DNA of 64,000 nt from Sphingomonas sp. NFR15 (GTDB lineage Bacteria; Pseudomonadota; Alphaproteobacteria; Sphingomonadales; Sphingomonadaceae): positions 310,001 to 374,000 of the forward strand of contig NZ_FMWX01000001.1 in assembly GCF_900103265.1 (NCBI RefSeq), in the 5' to 3' direction. The position numbers were made by a program, and so were the translations under genes. The notes under the pieces were generated by a model. It was given only the letters and a program-made list of their open reading frames with translations, was not told the DNA's origin and made no database searches. Positions within the stretch are counted from its first letter, which is position 1; every line of letters begins with the position of its first letter. This document shows, in pieces, positions 61,707-64,000 of the stretch.

Positions 61707-64000
61707 TCATGCCGCCCGCGTTACAAGCCCCCTTGCGGGCCGATTACGCTCACTTTGGCCGTATATCAGTTCGGTCAACCGCGCACCCGAAATTGGTTTG
61801 GCCACGAACTGATCGATCACGGTATCTTCGGTTCGCCTATAAACCTGCACATCCGAGTCAGACCATAACAAAGTGGTCCGGGCACCTACCAGCACAGCGG
61901 CCCGTCCGATCTCCCGAAGTGCGGCATTCACATCCTCAGTGGCCTTGACCGTGGCGTCGTCAATCAACACCTGTGCAATGCCCCCTAAGGCGAGCCGCCC
62001 GGCTGCTTCCTCCGCGCTGGCCGCGAACGACACATCGCTGGCGTGCGGCGCCAGCACGGTGCGCAGCATCGCGCGCGTGATCGGGTTGCGATCGACGATC
62101 AGCAGGCCATTCGATCCCGGCTCGGCGGCACAGTCCGCCACCGCGACGCGAACCAGCGGCAGGTCGACCGTAAAGATCGACCCCTGCCCCTCAAGGCTCT
62201 CGACCGAGACATCGCCGCCCATCGCGCGCGCGAGATTGCGGCAGATCGAAAGCCCCAGCCCGGTGCCGCCGAAGCGGCGGGTCGTACCAGAGTCGACCTG
62301 TCGAAATGACTCGAAGATCAGGCCCAATTTATCGGCGGGAATGCCGATGCCGTTGTCAGCCACCGCGATCCGCACCCGCTCGCCAGCGTCTTGCGCGACG
62401 GTGGCGACGGTGAGCCGAATCGTGCCTGCGTCGGTGAATTTGATGGCGTTGGACAGCAGATTGAACACGATCTGCCGAAGCCGTGCCGCGTCTCCCTCGA
62501 TACCGCGTGGCGCATTATCGAGGTCCAGGGCGAAACTCAGCCCCTTGTCGCGCGCCTGCTCCTGCCACAGCCGGCAAACATCGCGCAGTATCTCCTTGAG
62601 ATCGAACGGCGCCTGCTCGATCGAGAGGTTACCGGTCTCGATCTTCGCCACATCAAGGATATCGTCGACCAAAGCGCGCATCGTCACGCCCGCGGAATGG
62701 ACGATGCCGATCCGGTCGCGCAGCGCGCTTTCAAGTCTCGCATCGGCCAGCATCACCTGAGTCATGCCGAGGATACCGTTGAGCGGCGTGCGGATCTCAT
62801 GGCTGGTGGTCGCGAGGAACTCGGTCTTGGCGGCGAGGGCCTTCGCGAGCGCGACGTTGCTCGCGGCGAGATCGACGTTGGCGGCCCGCACCTCGTTACG
62901 GCTCCGGCGGATCACGATCAGACTGGTCGCCAGCAGCGCGACGATGATGATGGCCACGATCGCTGCGCCCGCGAAGATCATCCGCTGCGTCTCGGCGCGA
63001 CTGCGTTCGAAGGCATTCTTGCGCGCGAGGTCGTCGTTGCGCAGCTTGGCGATGCGCAGTTCCTGATTGGCGAAATCGAACCGCGCGGCCGCGAGCGCCG
63101 TGTTGGTCGATGCGGCAAGCTTGGAGGTCTGGTCGTCCAGTTTCTTGAGCGCCTCGAGATGCGAAAGCGCCTGCTTCTCGTCACCTACGCGTTTGAAGGC
63201 TTGGTAGGCGGTCTCGTGCGCTTCACGGTCCAAAAGATCGATCCCCGTGAATCCGCGCGCTATCAACTCGGTCGCCTTGCTCGCATCGCCATGCTGGAGC
63301 GAGGATCGTGCCGCAAGCGCCCAGAATTGGCCGATCTCGCCTGCTGCTTCCGGGAGGCGACGATAGGCAAACCCCTGCGAAATCGTGCGATCGGCGGCAT
63401 CGAGTTGGCCCGCGCGTAACTGACTCCGCGCGACATTGCTCAAGACACGCGCCTCAAACGCCGGACTGTGCATCGTCTTGGCGAGCGCGAACGCCTCCCG
63501 AAACTGCAGTTCCGCTGCACTGTACTGCCCGAGTTCTTTTAATGCATTCCCACGATTATTGAAGATAGATAACAGCAATTGCGGATCCGCAGTATAAATT
63601 TCTCGCGCCTGATCATAATATCTCAACGCAACTCTATAATCACCAGCCTCTTGGTATAGTAACGCTATACTTAACAACGCGATCGCGCGGCTTCTCGTCT
63701 CTCCGAGGCCACGAAAAAGGTTGTAGGCTTGCTGATAATCGGCGAGCGCTGCCGCGACCTGAGCGGTGGCGGTGTGTAGGCCGCCCCTTGATAGGAGAAT
63801 GTCACCGGTCAGCTTGGTCACGGGCCCCGCTGACGCCGTGGCGAATGCCTGGTCGATCAGCGGGCGGGCATGCACGACATCACCGAGCCGAAGATAGGCC
63901 TCGCCTTGGAGCCACTGCGCGGTGGCGACGCCGGTCGGGCGGCGGCTTCCGGGCAGCGCATTCGCGGCCTGTTGAGCAGCCTTGGCCTTGTCGATCGCCT
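61707..64000 (-). CDS. TPR-containing hybrid sensor histidine kinase (5' end outside window)
   Basis: 763 residues visible; the frame continues across the right edge (in-frame codons to 64000), so the start is not seen. The N-terminal part has several TPR-like helices (ALADYQQAYNLFRGLGETRS; RGNALKELGQYSAAELQFRE). One membrane segment follows (IFAGAAIVAIIIVALLATSL), then a coiled coil and the HisKA H-box TSHEIRTPLNGILGMTQVML. HATPase boxes: RQIVFNLLSNAIKF (N), VADNGIGIP (G1), FGGTGLGLSICRNLARAMGG (G2). The C-terminal receiver is degenerate: GLLIVDRNPITRAMLRTVL, VLIDDATV and VAKPIS. It probably signals to the adjacent receiver. Stop at 61707. Confidence 0.92.
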   Translation of the reverse strand, partial: AIDKAKAAQQAANALPGSRRPTGVATAQWLQGEAYLRLGDVVHARPLIDQAFATASAGPVTKLTGDILLSRGGLHTATAQVAAALADYQQAYNLFRGLGETRSRAIALLSIALLYQEAGDYRVALRYYDQAREIYTADPQLLLSIFNNRGNALKELGQYSAAELQFREAFALAKTMHSPAFEARVLSNVARSQLRAGQLDAADRTISQGFAYRRLPEAAGEIGQFWALAARSSLQHGDASKATELIARGFTGIDLLDREAHETAYQAFKRVGDEKQALSHLEALKKLDDQTSKLAASTNTALAAARFDFANQELRIAKLRNDDLARKNAFERSRAETQRMIFAGAAIVAIIIVALLATSLIVIRRSRNEVRAANVDLAASNVALAKALAAKTEFLATTSHEIRTPLNGILGMTQVMLADARLESALRDRIGIVHSAGVTMRALVDDILDVAKIETGNLSIEQAPFDLKEILRDVCRLWQEQARDKGLSFALDLDNAPRGIEGDAARLRQIVFNLLSNAIKFTDAGTIRLTVATVAQDAGERVRIAVADNGIGIPADKLGLIFESFRQVDSGTTRRFGGTGLGLSICRNLARAMGGDVSVESLEGQGSIFTVDLPLVRVAVADCAAEPGSNGLLIVDRNPITRAMLRTVLAPHASDVSFAASAEEAAGRLALGGIAQVLIDDATVKATEDVNAALREIGRAAVLVGARTTLLWSDSDVQVYRRTEDTVIDQFVAKPISGARLTELIYGQSERNRPARGLVTRAA

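Overview
The window is GC-rich chromosomal DNA (roughly two thirds G+C by eye) from an alphaproteobacterium, most likely Sphingomonas or a close sphingomonad. Pointers are the gene orders trpF-trpB-trpA-accD-folC, xerD-hypothetical-aroK-aroB and gatC-gatA-gatB, a FecI/FecR/TonB-receptor trio, EcfG-type GGAAC-N16-CGTT promoters, and interspersed palindromic repeats that share CGTTCG/CGAACG ends. Coding density is very high, with many 4-base stop/start overlaps (ATGA, GTGA, TTGA). No rRNA, tRNA, CRISPR array, prophage or insertion sequence was recognised, and no gene-free stretch exceeds 300 bases.

Layout. 1-7347 is a minus-strand run: DUF2062 protein (cut by the window edge), smpB, a decayed parDE-type module, dapA, acylphosphatase, greB, a soluble lytic transglycosylase and ettA. 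7449-11396 (+) holds a second toxin-antitoxin pair with a frameshifted PIN toxin, an M28 peptidase, a small lipoprotein, a HAD phosphatase and a gamma carbonic anhydrase. 11472-15421 is an ECF sigma / anti-sigma / TonB-receptor signalling cluster. 15557-20102 is the most unusual locus: a capsule-type inner-membrane chain-length/export protein, a Wza-type outer-membrane export lipoprotein and an OpgH-like beta-glucan synthase in one overlapping operon, followed by an aminotransferase with a twin-arginine-like leader. 21468-28030 holds a Nudix hydrolase, an orphan Flp pilin, accA, xerD, a large unknown protein and aroK-aroB.

28030-37510 covers a patatin-like lipoprotein, a CitE-like/MaoC pair and a LysR regulator divergent from a valine-degradation operon (mmsA, acyl-CoA dehydrogenase, 3-hydroxyisobutyryl-CoA hydrolase, enoyl-CoA hydratase, mmsB). 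37763-43237 (-) encodes DUF423, a Kef-type antiporter, a NifU-like scaffold, an SDR, CvpA and RadA. 43337-48584 is trpFBA-accD-folC, with an extra small membrane ORF between trpB and trpA. 49128-55945 (-) is the gatCAB region with an intact AbrB/PIN toxin-antitoxin pair lodged between gatA and gatB, then a cyclophilin, an AmpG-like permease and a small membrane ORF. 56084-61190 has a DUF3089 hydrolase, ruvX, yqgE, a peroxiredoxin and AMP nucleosidase flanked by two small, probably stress-induced proteins. The window ends in a TPR hybrid histidine kinase (cut by the edge) and a stand-alone receiver.

Themes. Three type II toxin-antitoxin loci occur and two of the toxins are broken. Inverted-repeat elements sit in many gene gaps, and two are translated into the ends of neighbouring proteins. 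The best candidate for an undescribed system is the glucan synthase with capsule-export operon at 15557-20102, perhaps together with the neighbouring signalling trio and the exported aminotransferase.
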